DNA of 64,000 nt, from assembly GCA_964036045.1 (NCBI GenBank), contig OZ038381.1, positions 157,856,283-157,920,282 of the forward strand, read 5' to 3'. Position numbers and translations under genes: made by a program. Origin of the DNA: Eutreptiella sp. 'Long Island Sound 2002'. Its lineage: Eukaryota > Euglenozoa > Euglenophyceae > Eutreptiales > Eutreptiaceae. Under the pieces are notes generated by a model, which made no database searches, was not told the origin of the DNA, and saw nothing but the letters and a program-made list of their open reading frames with translations. Below are positions 37,252-48,895 of this stretch, in pieces (the first letter of the stretch is position 1; every line of letters begins with the position of its first letter).

Positions 37252-37262
37252 CCTCTGCTACC
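37252..37262 (-). promoter_or_regulatory. Primer-binding site, initiator Met tRNA type
   Basis: Immediately inside the 5' LTR the minus strand reads GGTAGCAGAGGC. This is complementary to the 3' end of eukaryotic initiator-Met tRNA (CUCUGCUACC before the terminal A). The first base of the usual TGG is C. Confidence 0.7.
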
Positions 37263-37974
37263 GGAAAGATTTCCTTGCTTTATGCCCTAGATATTTTGAT
37301 GATGTCCTGCAGGTTTTGTAGTTGAAAACCCAAACCAAAGCAGCAAGTAGAGCAATAAGAGGATGTGGATCGAATCAATGATTGGTTTTGGAATCCAGTG
37401 TAACACAGAAGGGCTGCAGATAGACAAAGCAGGTTCATACACATAGATTCAATCACAAATGGATAATACAAAAGATTTTATATGAAAATTGGTCAGACTC
37501 TAGCCTCAGAGGTTGCATTAGGCACTTCATGTGCACTCTTTTGGGTGAAATGGTGCTGGTTAGGACTGAGAGGCATAGATGTCAGGACCACACAGAAAAT
37601 GACTTGGCCAAGCAACTGAACTCAGAAACAGTTACACAGTAAGACCACAATAAGTGGTAGAGACAATTGAGTATAGGGGTCTTGGGGTGGGAGACCACTA
37701 GGCTTAACCTCCAAGGCCAACAAGCATGAAATGCATGTTTTATTTTGGTATGTCCTCCCTGAAGGAAGGTACCTCCGCTCAGTTGAGTGGTAGGGGTGAA
37801 CTTCATGGGGGGGGCTAGGGTCACAACCCTAGTTACTTTGAGAAAGTGTACTTTAAGCAACTAAAGAGAGATAAAAACACTTAAGTTTGTCTTAGCATCA
37901 ACAAAAGGGTTTTAAGGGGGGCTTAGCCTGGATCAAGCCCTCCAAGAAAGACATGGCAGTGACTTTTTCTTACT
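37263..37974 (-). repeat. Element A 5' LTR
   Basis: 712 bp, the direct-repeat partner of 26391-27102. The few differences cluster at the gag-proximal edge (GAAAGATTTCCTTGC against GAAAGATGTCTGTGC). This LTR would carry the element's Pol II promoter. I did not identify a clear TATA box. Confidence 0.9.
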
Positions 37975-37979
37975 GACAG
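37975..37979. repeat. Element A target-site duplication, right
   Basis: GACAG, the partner of 26386-26390. Confidence 0.85.
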
Positions 37980-40241
37980 CTTTCCTTTTCAACGTTTGTT
38001 TCCAAACCTACGTGGCAAAAGGAGGCCACCAGGGCAAACATTGATGTTTTGCAAGTCATTTTGGTGCAAAGGAAAGGTAGTGGGTTCAATGCTTGAGCCA
38101 TGGTGTATGACCATGGGCATGGCAAGCTAGCATGTTAAGCGGGCTAAGCTCTAAGCTGGCATGTTAAGCGCACAAAATGACTAAACTGGGTGAAATATAT
38201 TAAAATCCGAAAAATTTAGATCTCTGGCCTACCACCTCAACGACGAATAACCCGAAGGTTGAATGAATCTAGTTTTGGACCTTGTTCACGATTTTGGCAT
38301 CCAAACTTGAGCACTGTGCAACCAGATGCCAAAATTGCGGATATGCACCGCCGATCAAGAAATCGCGCTGTTTAGCGCATGATAATTTCACGGCTGCTCA
38401 TCTGTATAAATTTTCACACAGCAATGCATTCAGATCGATTTCTGGCGGCAGAAATGGAAATCGCAAAATCCGCCAGACGCCAGAACATGCGCGCACGCGC
38501 CGCCAGTTCGCGATATAGACGGAAGCTATATCATATATATATACATATATACCCCAAGGTGTCCGACATTCGCAGCGTTTCTCGGGGTGGAACCTCAAGC
38601 TTACACTCTTCGGTAAAAATAATCAAAGGGCCTTCGGCCTCGAGCGTCAAATGGGATGTCAAAGAAAATTGTGAAAACCAAATCCGCAAACTAACTCATA
38701 TATGTTCCAATTCACTCTCCAATGTACCCAGCTAAACCCATTACTCTGCCCAAAGGCTGGGTACCTTTGCTCAGATTGTAGGTAGGTACGTATGGGCACC
38801 AAGATGGGCACACGATAGTTGCTCAAACGATAGCCACACACACCCAAATTTCAAACAAGATGTCGCAGAATCTTTAGAAATGAAAATACGTAAACTAATA
38901 GGTATGTTCCAATGTAACCCGGAAAACTCATTTTACATTTTACCATCTATTGCTGTTCACACTTTTTGGCAAGGGGGCCTTTGGCCCCCTTGCACCCAAC
39001 CCTTGTCTACAACATCTTTCGGCTAGGATGTTGTCAGCAATATGACACCAACAATGTGAAGTGGAGACAGCTTTCCTTTTCAACGTTTGTGCTCCCAACC
39101 TACGTGGCAAAAGGAGGCCACAAGGGCCAACATTGATGTTTTGCAAGTCATTTTGGTGCAAAGGAAAGGTAGTGGGTTCAATGCTCGAGCCATGGTGTAT
39201 GACCATGGGCATGGCAAGCTAGCATGTTAAGCGGGCTAAGCTCTAAGCTGGCATGTTAAGCGCACAAAATGACTAAACTGGGTGAAATATTTAAAATCCG
39301 AAAAATTTAGATTTCTGGCCTACCAACTCAACGTCGAATAACCTGAAAGTTGAATGAATCTAGTTTTGGACCTTGTTCACGATTTTTGCATCCAAACTTG
39401 AGCACTGTGCATCAAGATGCCAAAACTGCGGATATGCACCGCCGATCAAGAAATCGCGCTGTTTCGCGCATGATACTTTCACAGGAGCTCATCTGTATGA
39501 ATTTTCACACAGCAATGCATTAAGATCGATTTCTGGCAGCAGAAATCGAAATCGCAAAATCCGCCAGATGCCAGACGACGCACGCGCGCGCCTCCTGTTC
39601 GCGATATAGACGGAAGTTGTATCATATATATATACATATATATATATATAAGCTTATATATATATACCCCAAAGTGTCCGACATTCGCAGCGTTTCTCGG
39701 GATGGAACCTCAAGCTTACGCTCTTCGGTAATCAAACGGCCTTCGGCCTGTGGAACCTCGAGCGTCAAACGAGATGTCAAAGAAAATTGTGAAAGCCAAA
39801 TCCGCAAACTAACTCATATATGTTCCAATTTACTCTCCAATGTACCCGGCTAAACCCATTACTTTGCCCAAAGGCTGGGTACCTTTGCTCAGATTGTAGG
39901 TAGGTACGTATGGGCACCAAGATGAGCACACAATAGTTGCTCCAACAATAGGCACACACACCCAAATTTCAAACAAGATGTCGAAGAATCTTTCGAAATG
40001 AAAATACGTAAACTAATATGTATGTTCCAATGTAACCTGGAAAACTCATTTTACATTGTACTATCTATTGTTGTTCACACTTTTTGGCAAAGGGGCCTTC
40101 GGCCCCCTTGCACCCAACCCTTGTCTACAACATCTTTAGGCTAGGATGTTGTCCGCAATATGACACCAACAATGTGAAGTGGAGACAGCTTTCCTTTTCA
40201 ACGTCTGTGCTCCCAACCTACGGGGCAAAAGGAGGCCACAA
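37980..40241. repeat. ~1.1-kb repeat array, right of element A
   Basis: Two well-preserved units, spaced 1,091-1,115 bp by the 'ttgttcacgatttt' and 'gaagaatctt' landmarks. A hairpin with arms CAAGGGGGCC / GGCCCCCTTG lies at 38970-38992. TA microsatellites lie near 38535 and 39630-39668. The array ends where element B's LTR was inserted. Confidence 0.85.
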
Positions 40242-40952
40242 AGAAAGATGTCCTTGATTAGTGTCCTATAGATTTTGATGAAATCCTGCAGGTTTCTGAT
40301 GGTGAAATCCCAAAACCAAAGGAGCAAGTAGAGCAAGAACAGGATGTGGATCGAATCAATGAATAGTTTGAAATCCAGTGTAACACAGAAGGGCTGCAGA
40401 TAGACAAAGCAGGTATAAACACAAAGATTCAATCACAAATGGATAATACAAAAGATTTGATATGAAAACTGGACTGACTCTAGCATCCAAGATAGCATCA
40501 AGCACTTCATGTGCACTCTTTTGGGTGAAATGGTGCCGGTTAGGAATGTGGGGCATAGGTGTCAGGCCAGACACAGAAAATGACTTGGCCAAGCAACTGA
40601 ATTCAGAAACAGTTAAAAAGTAGAACCACATTAAGTGGTAGTAACAATTGAGTATAGGGGTCTTCGGGTGGGAGACCACTAGGCTTAACCTCCAAGGCCT
40701 AAAGCATGAAACGCCTATTTCATTTCGGTATATCCTCCATGAAGGAAGATACCTCCGCTCAGTTGAGTGGTAGGGGTGAACTTCGTGGGGGGCTAGGGTT
40801 ACAACCCTAGTTACTTTGAGAAAGTGTACTTTAAGCTTCAAAAGAGTGATAAAAAAACTTAAGTTAGTCTTAGCATCAACAAAAGGGTTTTAAAGGGGGC
40901 TTGGCCTGGATCAAGCCCTCCAAGAACGACAAGGCAGTGACTTTGTCTTACT
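40242..40952 (-). repeat. Element B 3' LTR
   Basis: A ~711-bp relative of the element A LTR, starting AGAAAGATGTCC and ending ...CTTACT, with the same purine tract beyond it. It is more diverged than the two element A LTRs are from each other. The left flank CACAA (40237-40241) is the presumed 5-bp target duplicate. The matching 5' LTR lies outside the window. Confidence 0.8.
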
Positions 40953-41187
40953 CCCTCCTGGAGTATTAGTCACCTAAGCCAGTAGGACCAAGGAAAAAGG
41001 CTCAAAAAATTCCCAAAATTACCTCAGAAAATGCATTCAACTTACCAAAAACATTCTCACCAGTTCATAGAAGCCTATAACAGTGTAGGTACCCTTGAAA
41101 AACAGTGTAATGTACCCTGAATGCTGTCCGTTCGATGGGGCATTCCTGAAAAGTCGCCAGCGTGCGACGAAAACGTTCCGTAAAACT

Positions 41188-41260
41188 TTGGGGGAAGTGG
41201 GGTTTGAACCCAGGACTCCCATCCTGGAGCACATATTGTTGCCCACTATGGTACAGTCGA
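41188..41260 (-). ncRNA. tRNA-like sequence in element B 3' UTR
   Basis: A box TACCATAGTGGG (41242-41253) and B box GGGTTCAAACCCC (about 41199-41211) on the minus strand. The anticodon-stem region pairs better than in element A (CTCC / GGAG). The acceptor ends do not pair. Confidence 0.45.
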
Positions 41261-42437
41261 ACGCTCTAATGCGGAGGGCCATCGCTGTATAAACAGCGTT
41301 TTAGTAAACGTCCTGACCAAGGGCCAGGGCGGAGCAATACTCCCAATGGAAGACACAAATCTCCAGGAGCTGAAAAAAATAGAAAATGTAACCAACAGGG
41401 AGTGATTCCTGTGGTTTAGCGAAAGGTGTAGCGATTTAAGAAGTCAAATCGCTAAAAATTGACGAAATCACGCGAGAAATCGTCTTTTTTTTCACCAAAA
41501 CTCAAAGTCGCACACAAGCGCAACCGAAGCGGACTTCAAAAACAGGGTTGCGCAAGCGTAAACGGCTCTTGAAAAAGAAGGTATGAGCCGTAGTTTTTAA
41601 AGTTCTAAAGGAAATCTTTGCACAGTTGCATCAAAATTTTTATAAACTTTAGGGAAAAGTATTCAAACTCAACCCACACCACAGAGCAGGTGGACAACCC
41701 ACCTCTCAGGTATGCCAGTGGCATCTCACACGCATGCATTGCGTTCGTGTTGGTTGCTTCGTTAAAACGTTAGGGTTGTCAACGCTGTGTTGGTTGGGGG
41801 CTCAGGTGCTCCTCTCTCTTGCTCTGCACAGGTCAAAACAGGAATGAAAGGTATGCGATGCGAATGGAACGCGCAGCGCGCACGTAGGGTTAGAATATGC
41901 GCTGTGCTCGCGATGCATGTGCCTAATTGAGGCATTCACACGCTGTGGCGCTTTCCCTGTACCCCAGTTCACCCTTGTTCTCTCTTCACAGGTAAGAAAA
42001 GAAAGTGCTTGCTCGTGTTTGTGTTGCCGTAGCGCTAAAGTAGGGTTGCTTAAAACGCTTAGGCTTGTTTTGCGCTGTGCAGTGCCCCATTCTCTCTCCG
42101 CTTTCTGCAGCAAACAAGACAAGGGAAGCATGCATGACACACAGTGCATTAATCGCTTAGGGTGGTTCATAATTCGCCATAGGTTTGTTTAAGCGCGTAG
42201 GGTTGTTTTGCGCTCGTGTTTTTCTCGGCATTCACATGATGCGTGGTGAGTAAGGTAGGTAAGCCCAGGAGGAGCTCACCTCCTGGTTGAGTCACGCTTG
42301 TGATTGGTTATGTTGAGTTGAATTAGGTAAGAACAACAGGAAAAGGAGAGATTGTGCATACCTGTGCATGCATATGACACATCAAAGGGTAGGCCACGCG
42401 AAGTGCGCACGGTAAACCTTGTTTAGGTTACCCAGGG

Positions 42438-42473
42438 GCTCCACCCCACGTTCTATAAGAGAACAGGTGGAGC
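42438..42473 (-). ncRNA. Covarying hairpin, element B copy
   Basis: Outer stem GCTCCACC / GGTGGAGC and inner stem GTTCT / AGAAC with an ATAAG loop. It is the counterpart of 28393-28426. Confidence 0.5.
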
Positions 42474-43420
42474 TTCTTAAGCTTGCTTGCTTGATAGTGG
42501 CATTTGTAGACAGCGTATTATAGGGCAGACTGAGAAGCGTATAACACGTGGAGTCTGTCTTGGTTCCTCCGCTGCCAACGCTCCTGCATCCGCCTTTGCT
42601 CTTCAGATGGGCACGTAAGGGTGATTGGTGCAGTCCCACTTGGGCAGCGCTAAACTATGCTGCGCGGATCACAAACAACAAACTGCAACTCAACCAGGAG
42701 TGGTGAGTGCAGTACGACTTCATCGCCATCCACGCGTCCATGCACGCTGAGCACTCCCTCCCTCCAAGCCCTGACAGGGAAACGCGTAGTGGCGTCCCTG
42801 TTAGGCCACAGCCGCTTAGTAGCGCTGTGTTCTCTTGCTTTCTCACAGGAGGGTCAATAGGACCCGTGACTCTTTGAACAGGAACACCAAGTAGCGTGTG
42901 TAGGTGTTAGGGTCAGCAGGCCTGGCAGGAGTTGAGTGCAAGTGATGAGTGCTCACCCTGCCTTTGAAGGCCGCTGCTGGTGTTAGTGAGTGTAGTGTAG
43001 TGGTGTCTCCTGTCCCGCGTACTTTTCCACGTGGGGAGGGGAGTGCGTTAGCTTTTGGCCTTAGCAAAAATGGGCGTTTTGTATGCCCTTAGCACAGTTG
43101 GCCATCCCTCCCCTCTAGTAGGTAGGGCTTTTGCCGTCTTCCCCCAAGGATAGGCGCCAGCACAGAAACTGGGCGCCATAGGAGTGGTACTAGTAACTGA
43201 CTAGGACCTTCGGTCCGACATCAGCGAAGCCCATTGAGTTGGGAGCCACAACCGGGAGAGAAATGAGACACACACAGACATACGTAGCACACTTAGGGGT
43301 ATGGTAAACCCTGTAAGGAAGGGTAGAACCCCATGGATCTGGACCAGTCAGAGGTCCTAACTGTGGGCTCGCTTGTCCCCAAGGAGGGAAGGCACACCTT
43401 GCCTCATAACACCTTGCTTG

Positions 43421-43750
43421 TCATTCCCCCCTGGTGTAGTAAGCCACCGTTCTTCGTTGGCTCCCCAAGGTCATTACATCAGGGCAGTCCGCATGCAACA
43501 CATGGTCAACAAGGCATACACTCGCTGTGTTGCTGCAAACCTGATAAGCGGCCACCTGGTCCACGCTGGAAACCATAGGCATGGGTCTGCAGGGCAGAGA
43601 CAGGGTCAGTGCAGTGCTCAGTAAGCAGTAGTCTGTAAAAAACCAATGGCCTTCGGCCAGGGAGTGGTTGTCACGGGGGGCTAACGGTCCTGTCCTGCGA
43701 TGCAATGCGGGGCAACTGTGACAACTGCTCTTACACCCATACACAGGCAC
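43421..43750 (-). CDS. Small ORF downstream of pol, element B copy
   Basis: A 109-residue homologue of the frame at 29422-29751, equal in length and with the same start and stop positions relative to pol. No domain is recognised. Confidence 0.22.
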   Translation of the reverse strand: MPVYGCKSSCHSCPALHRRTGPLAPRDNHSLAEGHWFFTDYCLLSTALTLSLPCRPMPMVSSVDQVAAYQVCSNTASVCLVDHVLHADCPDVMTLGSQRRTVAYYTRGE

Positions 43751-43816
43751 GTCTGCACAAGAGTGCTCACTGCACCTGTGAGGTTAGAACACAGTCAGTA
43801 GACTGACACAGGGAAA

Positions 43817-46497
43817 TTAGTTTTTCCTTTTACGCTGGGAAAGAGTCTCAGCACGGGTTAATAGCTGCTCTTCGTTGTTCTTAACGAGATAGGAGCGGAA
43901 GATGGGGTTGATACTCCCATCTGGTTGTATGAAGGCTGACATAGGTTCCCAGGTCGCCTCGGACAACCCATAGCCATCCCATAGGGTTAGGAATTTCCAG
44001 CCCTGTTTATACTCGTGGCGAGCAATACCTGCAACCACGTAGTAACCATCGACTGCCATCTCATCGGCAGTCATCTCTTCGAGTTCGTCTGCCTCCTCTG
44101 GACTGGCAGCGTTCTCTAGGTCTATACGCTCGACCTCACTGTCGCTGAGGCGCCACTCATCCCAAGACAAATCGTCAGGGGAGTGATAGTGCCTCAACTG
44201 TTTAGGTGCACACAGTAGTTCACCACCTAGACGTGGACTGCACCTGACATGGATCCTGGATCCATCTATCCTGATGATACGATAGGGTCCAAAATAAGGG
44301 TCCTGTAGGCAGTTACGTGGCCAGGAGGGTAGGCGTGAATGGTGAACCAAAACAAGGTCACCAACCCTGAAGCTGGCAGGTCGCCGTAGGCGGTTCCGTT
44401 GGCTCGGTTCACGGTCAGGAATGTGTCTTAGGTTAGTCCCAGCCTGGTTAGCCAGAGACTGCTTGTGTTCCAGCCAATCTCCCACAGGGCTCTTGAAGTC
44501 CTCAGGAAAGGGGGTTTTGAAGAACCAAGCAGGTTGTCCTCCATGGAACAGTTCGTGGGGGTGAAACCCGTAGAAGAGCTCCGCTGTGAGTTCATGGTCA
44601 GCACTGCCCAGGGCACTAGGCGTACGCAGTCCTTGGTACGCTCCTCTTTCATCAGGATTCTTAAGTTTTGCTCCACCACACGGTTCTGTCTCTCACAGAG
44701 AGGGTTAGACGTGTGGGTATAGGGCACACCTGTGGTTACCTCCACGTTGAGGGCATTTAGCACTTGTTTGTACCACCCAGTGTCACTGCGAATGCGTACA
44801 TCTTCATTAGAGTGCACCTGCTTGGGTGCTCTATAGGGTTCGAACCATTGTTCGACCAACATTTTCACAGTCTGCTCTCCTGTGATTTTCTTATTGCAAG
44901 GGAACACACCGGTGAAGCGAGATAGGCCACAGGTGACCACTAGGCACCTATCATAGCCGCCGAAGCGTGGTAGGCCGTGGATGAAATCCACGTAGAGAAG
45001 AGAGTTAGCACAATAGGGTATGGGTAAGCTGGAAATCAGGCCCCCATCCCTACTGTCGCTCTGCTTGCTGGCATGACACCCACAAGCATCCACAATTGTC
45101 TGCATACGCGACCTCAGTTCAGTCAGGGTTAGACTAGAGTAGAAACACTCACGGAAGAAGTCCACTGAGCGATTAGCGCCAGTGTGACCAGAACTGAGAT
45201 GGGACCACTGTAGGCACGCATCCAGTCGTGCCTCAGGCACAACAATCGGGTCCTCGTAGAAGAGGTACTGATTGTTTTTATACCACTGGTGCCCGTCAAT
45301 GACCCGGGGTTCGAGACCAGTGCTGAGGGTTTGGAGAATTTCTTTGTACTCTGACTGATAGTCGGGTAGACTCCAACCCTCCAGGATTCCAGCAGTGCGC
45401 ATGGACAGGTCAAGTTGAACATCCATACGCTTGAAACCCTCTTCCGCGAGCGCCTCAGAGCTCTCACCTATAAGCGCATCGAAGTTATTGCGCGATATAT
45501 AGTCAGACAGTTCATTTTTTCTACCGGGGATATGATGAACTGTCAACCTGAACTGGCTCAGGTAAGTTCACCACCGCTTTAGTTTTGCTTTCTCTGGCGG
45601 TGGGCCCTTCTGAAAAGACTTCACAGGTTTCTTGGTCACATAGCCAGACAATAGGGTTAGATCCCAGGAGTCGGAATTGTGACGAAAGCACCAACATACC
45701 GGCCAGGAGTTAGGCCTGGCCAGCCACAAAAGGCGCCGTTCAGTGAAAAAAAAACATACCGGCCAGGAGTTCCTGGTCATAGGTGCTGTAATTGGAACGC
45801 GCTTGGTTCCATTTCTAATTCCAGTGTCCTAGTGGCACCAGCCGCCACTCACTGGTAGGATCGTCATGTTTCAACGAGCCATCACGGTTCAGTCCACTAG
45901 TACGATAATGGCAGTGGGTTAGTTCAGCGGGGTTAAGCTCTTGCCATTGGTAGATCGTTCCATCCCCCCCAACATCACTGGCATCAGTGATCAGGACTAT
46001 CTCCCCCTTAGCACGGGGCACTCCCAGGCAGTTGGAGGAGGCAATTTTCTTCTTCAACTCCTGGAAACATTCCTCCTCCCTGGCGGTCCACCTCCAGGGA
46101 GTAGTTTTCTTGATTAGGTCAGTGGGGGGGGGCAGAGGAGTAGGTAAAATTGTGGATGTGACGCCTATAGAAGTTACAGGCGCCCACAAAACTCCTCACA
46201 TCGTGTAGACCCTTCTTAGGGTCATCGCGAATCTGCATGTCCTGTAGGGGCTGCATCTTAGACGCGGCTGGTTTCCAGCAGCCATACCCCACGTCGAAAC
46301 CCAAATATTCCATCTCCTCTTTCATAAACTCACATTTTTCGAGCTTGATTCGGAGATGGTTTTCTTGACAAACAATGAAAAGTTCACGGAGGATAAGGAC
46401 ATGGTCCTCTTGAGTATTAGTACCCAAACTCACGTTGTCGATGTGGGCCTCCATTTCTGCAGCCCGAGAAATCAACTCCTGTACTAGAGGCCTGCGC
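43817..46497 (-). pseudogene. pol: Element B pol, integrase to RT part (broken)
   Basis: Homologous to element A 29.8-32.4 kb: chromodomain and integrase end at 43817-44485, integrase core at 44428-45546, RNase H at 45815-46189, and the end of RT at 46119-46475. Frames are broken by a one-base loss near 44557, an extra base near 45630, a small poly(A)-type insert at 45712-45753, and a shift near 46130. The RT catalytic box reads HIDN instead of HIDD (46434-46445), losing a metal-binding Asp. This copy cannot be active. Confidence 0.9.
45712..45753 (+). mobile_element. 42-bp poly(A)-ended micro-insertion
   Basis: A short sequence ending in A8-9 is flanked by an 18-bp duplication ACATACCGGCCAGGAGTT (45694-45711 and 45754-45771). 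It is absent from element A. It looks like a severely 5'-truncated retroposition product. Confidence 0.65.
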
Positions 46498-46523
46498 TAA
46501 GGTTCGGAATTGGTTTCAAAAAA

Positions 46524-46695
46524 ATAATCAGTTTTTTCCGATCGTTTTTCAAAAAACAACCGATTGTTCCGATTATGGCCCCTTCAAATAATCAGTTTTT
46601 TCCGATCGTTTTGCAAAAAAATAACCGATTGTTCCGATTATTGCCCCTTCAAATAATCAGTTTTTTGTGATTGTTGCCATCAAAATAATCGATTT
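46524..46695 (+). repeat. Subterminal repeats of the hAT element
   Basis: The unit 'aaataatcagttttttccga' plus 'aaccgattgttccgattat' repeats about three times just inside the left end. AATAATCG words also occur near the right end (49239-49290). Such repeats are typical transposase-binding sites. Confidence 0.6.
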
Positions 46696-46914
46696 TGAAA
46701 CAATTATGCCCATTTTTTTTTTTGCCTTCTTGTCCACAAGCAGAGGTACTCATCTGCCTGGTTGCAGGGGTTATTTCCCACAGTGTTTTTTTTTTCACTT
46801 TTGGATCTTTCATTTTCCAGCAAAATTTTTATTGCACAAATAAATTCACTAGGATTTTCAGTGATGATGTCATCTTTGCTTATCATCATGCCATCACTGA
46901 GAACGTCACCACAA

Positions 46915-46959
46915 TGACGTCATCACGGTATCACTGATGACGTCATCACGATGACGTCA
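46915..46959 (+). promoter_or_regulatory. Three CRE-type palindromes upstream of transposase
   Basis: TGACGTCA occurs at 46915-46922, 46938-46945 and 46952-46959, each within 'gatgacgtcatcac'-like text. A near-match (ATGATGTCATC) lies at about 46863-46873. The octamer is the CREB/ATF bZIP site. They lie about 210-250 bp before the transposase ATG. Confidence 0.45.
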
Positions 46960-47167
46960 TCACGGTACCATAATTCCAAACACTTTACATCTAATCAGCC
47001 GTCAGGGCCAGGCCATCAGAGCCATGCTGGCTTCCACACTCGGTGGCTTGCCAAACTCACCTATTGGTGGCAGGCCATCAGGGGAGGCATGGTCCGACTT
47101 TCTAGACACCCAGTCAGGCTGCACTACTTGTTGTACTACTTATTTTTGTCTCCTTGCAGGCAAAATT

Positions 47168-48744
47168 ATGGGAAACCGTGGTGTGAAACCAAAGCCAAAG
47201 GCACCTGCAACCAGACAGCCAGCCAAAGGAAAACCGGGGCGACCTCGCCGCACTCCACAGCACATTGCAGACCCTGCGGGCCTTTGTGATACCTACGATG
47301 TTGAAGATATTCTTGCAGAACGCATGGCAAAGAACGACAAAGGCAACAGTGAAAAGCAATGGCTGGTCCAGTGGAAGGGGTTTCCTGCCTCCGCCCAAAC
47401 ATGGGAGCCGCTTGAGAATCTCAGTGGCTGTGAGGCCTTCGTCGCGCGGTTCAACGAGGAGCGTGAAGCAAATGAACGGTCTGACCCCGAGAAGCGCAAG
47501 AGAACAAGAGATGCACAGGAAGAAGAGCGCCAGAAGAAGCAAAAATCAGAGTCTGGGACTGCCTTATTAGATTCTGCCACGTCAGCCCCACTGCAGGCTC
47601 AAACAGGTCGGCGAACTTCGGTTGTCTGGACAGCTTTCACAGAAGACGGTGAGGACCCAGGGTTTGCCAGATGTGTCCTGCACAGAGGAAATGGAGTCTG
47701 CGGCATTCGAATCAAACACTGCAGTGGCACTACGAATCTGCGTGCACATCTGATGGCACACCACAAGGAGTGGTTCATTCAGGAGACGGAAAAAAAGTGT
47801 GACATGCAGGACAAATTGGTGGCAAATGGCACTGGTGCTATCGAATTACAAACAACACCAAAGTGGACTGCGAAGAAGATACATCTGTCCAACAGAAAAC
47901 TGAGCTACTGGCTGTGCCGCCGGAAACGTGCACTACCCGTGGTCACTGACGAAGAGTTCAAGGATTTTTGTGATGAAACTTCATGCAGCAAGTATCAGCC
48001 CTGTTCTGAGAAGGAGGTACTGAGGCAAACTTTGGAGATAGTTGCAGCTGGCAGGGTCAACAATCGCAAAATCATCACACAGTTGAAGGAGCAGAAAGTG
48101 AAGCCGAGCATGGCCTCTGACATTTGGAGTGACAGCGATGTATCACTGATGGGTACCTTTTTATACTACATTGACGAAGACTGGGAGAACCTGCACGCCA
48201 TGCTCATTGGCTGTACAGGTTTCACTGGTGAACAGCAACTGGCGAAAACATTCAAAAGCAAACCATGGAGGATCTTCTTACTGTTGGACAGAGGGACACT
48301 GCTGTTGAAGCCTTCAGGGCGCAATGGACACAGAAGTGGCAGCCTCAGCATGTTGAACGCCCTCAACCAAAACCTGCAGCACGAAAGAAGACAGGACTGT
48401 CAGCTCTTCTTCAGGATGAATTGGAAGAAGCAGCAGGTCCACGTGTTCATGTTCCAGATTTGCAACCTGACGACGAACTGTCAGCATATATGGCACTGCC
48501 AGTAGAAAGCATGCAGACGAATGTCATAGAATGGTGGCTTCGACACCGAACTGTTGTACCCAACCTGAGTAGGATGGCGCGACAGTACCTTGCGACGCCT
48601 GCCACTTCTGCTGGAGTAGAACGGCTCTTCAGCGCAGCTGGTTTGACGTTCGGTGATCTCGCGCACGCTATGAAAGAGGAAACGCTCGGCTGCAGGTTGC
48701 TCGCCGCATACAACTACACGCACGCTTTGTATTGTTATCCTTAA
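47168..48744 (+). pseudogene. hAT transposase with AT-hook, chromodomain and BED finger (internally deleted)
   Basis: ATG 47168 follows an acceptor-like ttttgtctccttgcag, suggesting a spliced 5' exon. Order: an AT-hook-like GKPGRPRRTP (residues 21-30); a chromodomain (about 43-97; KQWLVQWKGFPASAQTWEP); a basic stretch; a BED-like zinc finger (about 151-200; NLRAHLMAHHKEW); and the start of the hAT RNase H-like fold (SDIWSDSDVSLMGTFLYYID, carrying a candidate first catalytic Asp). Near 48235-48280 the sequence jumps to the C-terminal dimerisation region in another frame (QYLATPATSAGVERLFSAAG, ending at 48744). The middle of the catalytic domain and its insertion domain are missing. The original frame stops at 48505. 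Transposase would excise and reinsert the element; this copy cannot. The chromodomain on a hAT protein is the unusual part. Confidence 0.85.
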
Positions 48745-48792
48745 GCGTGCGTATTTGTTGTTCAGATTTTGATCATTACAATCACCACTTTT

Positions 48793-48895
48793 CCCAACCT
48801 GAGTAGAAAGGCGCGACAGTACCTTGCGACGCCTGCCACTTCTGCTGGAGTGGAAAGTGTCCTCAGGGCTGCTGCTTTGACGTTCAGTGATCTCG
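48793..48895 (+). repeat. Duplicated piece of the hAT dimerisation domain
   Basis: A 103-bp near-copy of 48559-48661, placed 234 bp downstream, after the stop. Confidence 0.85.

Larger units (their letters stand above)
40953..43816 (-). mobile_element. Element B long 3' untranslated region
   Basis: Homologous to 27,103-29,801 with one extra segment near 42.09-42.22 kb. It contains the tRNA-like sequence, hairpin and small ORF listed next. Confidence 0.75.

Noticed and set aside
47024-47167. Upstream start for the hAT transposase
   Set aside because: These codons lie before a strong splice acceptor and do not resemble the protein. ATG 47168 fits better.
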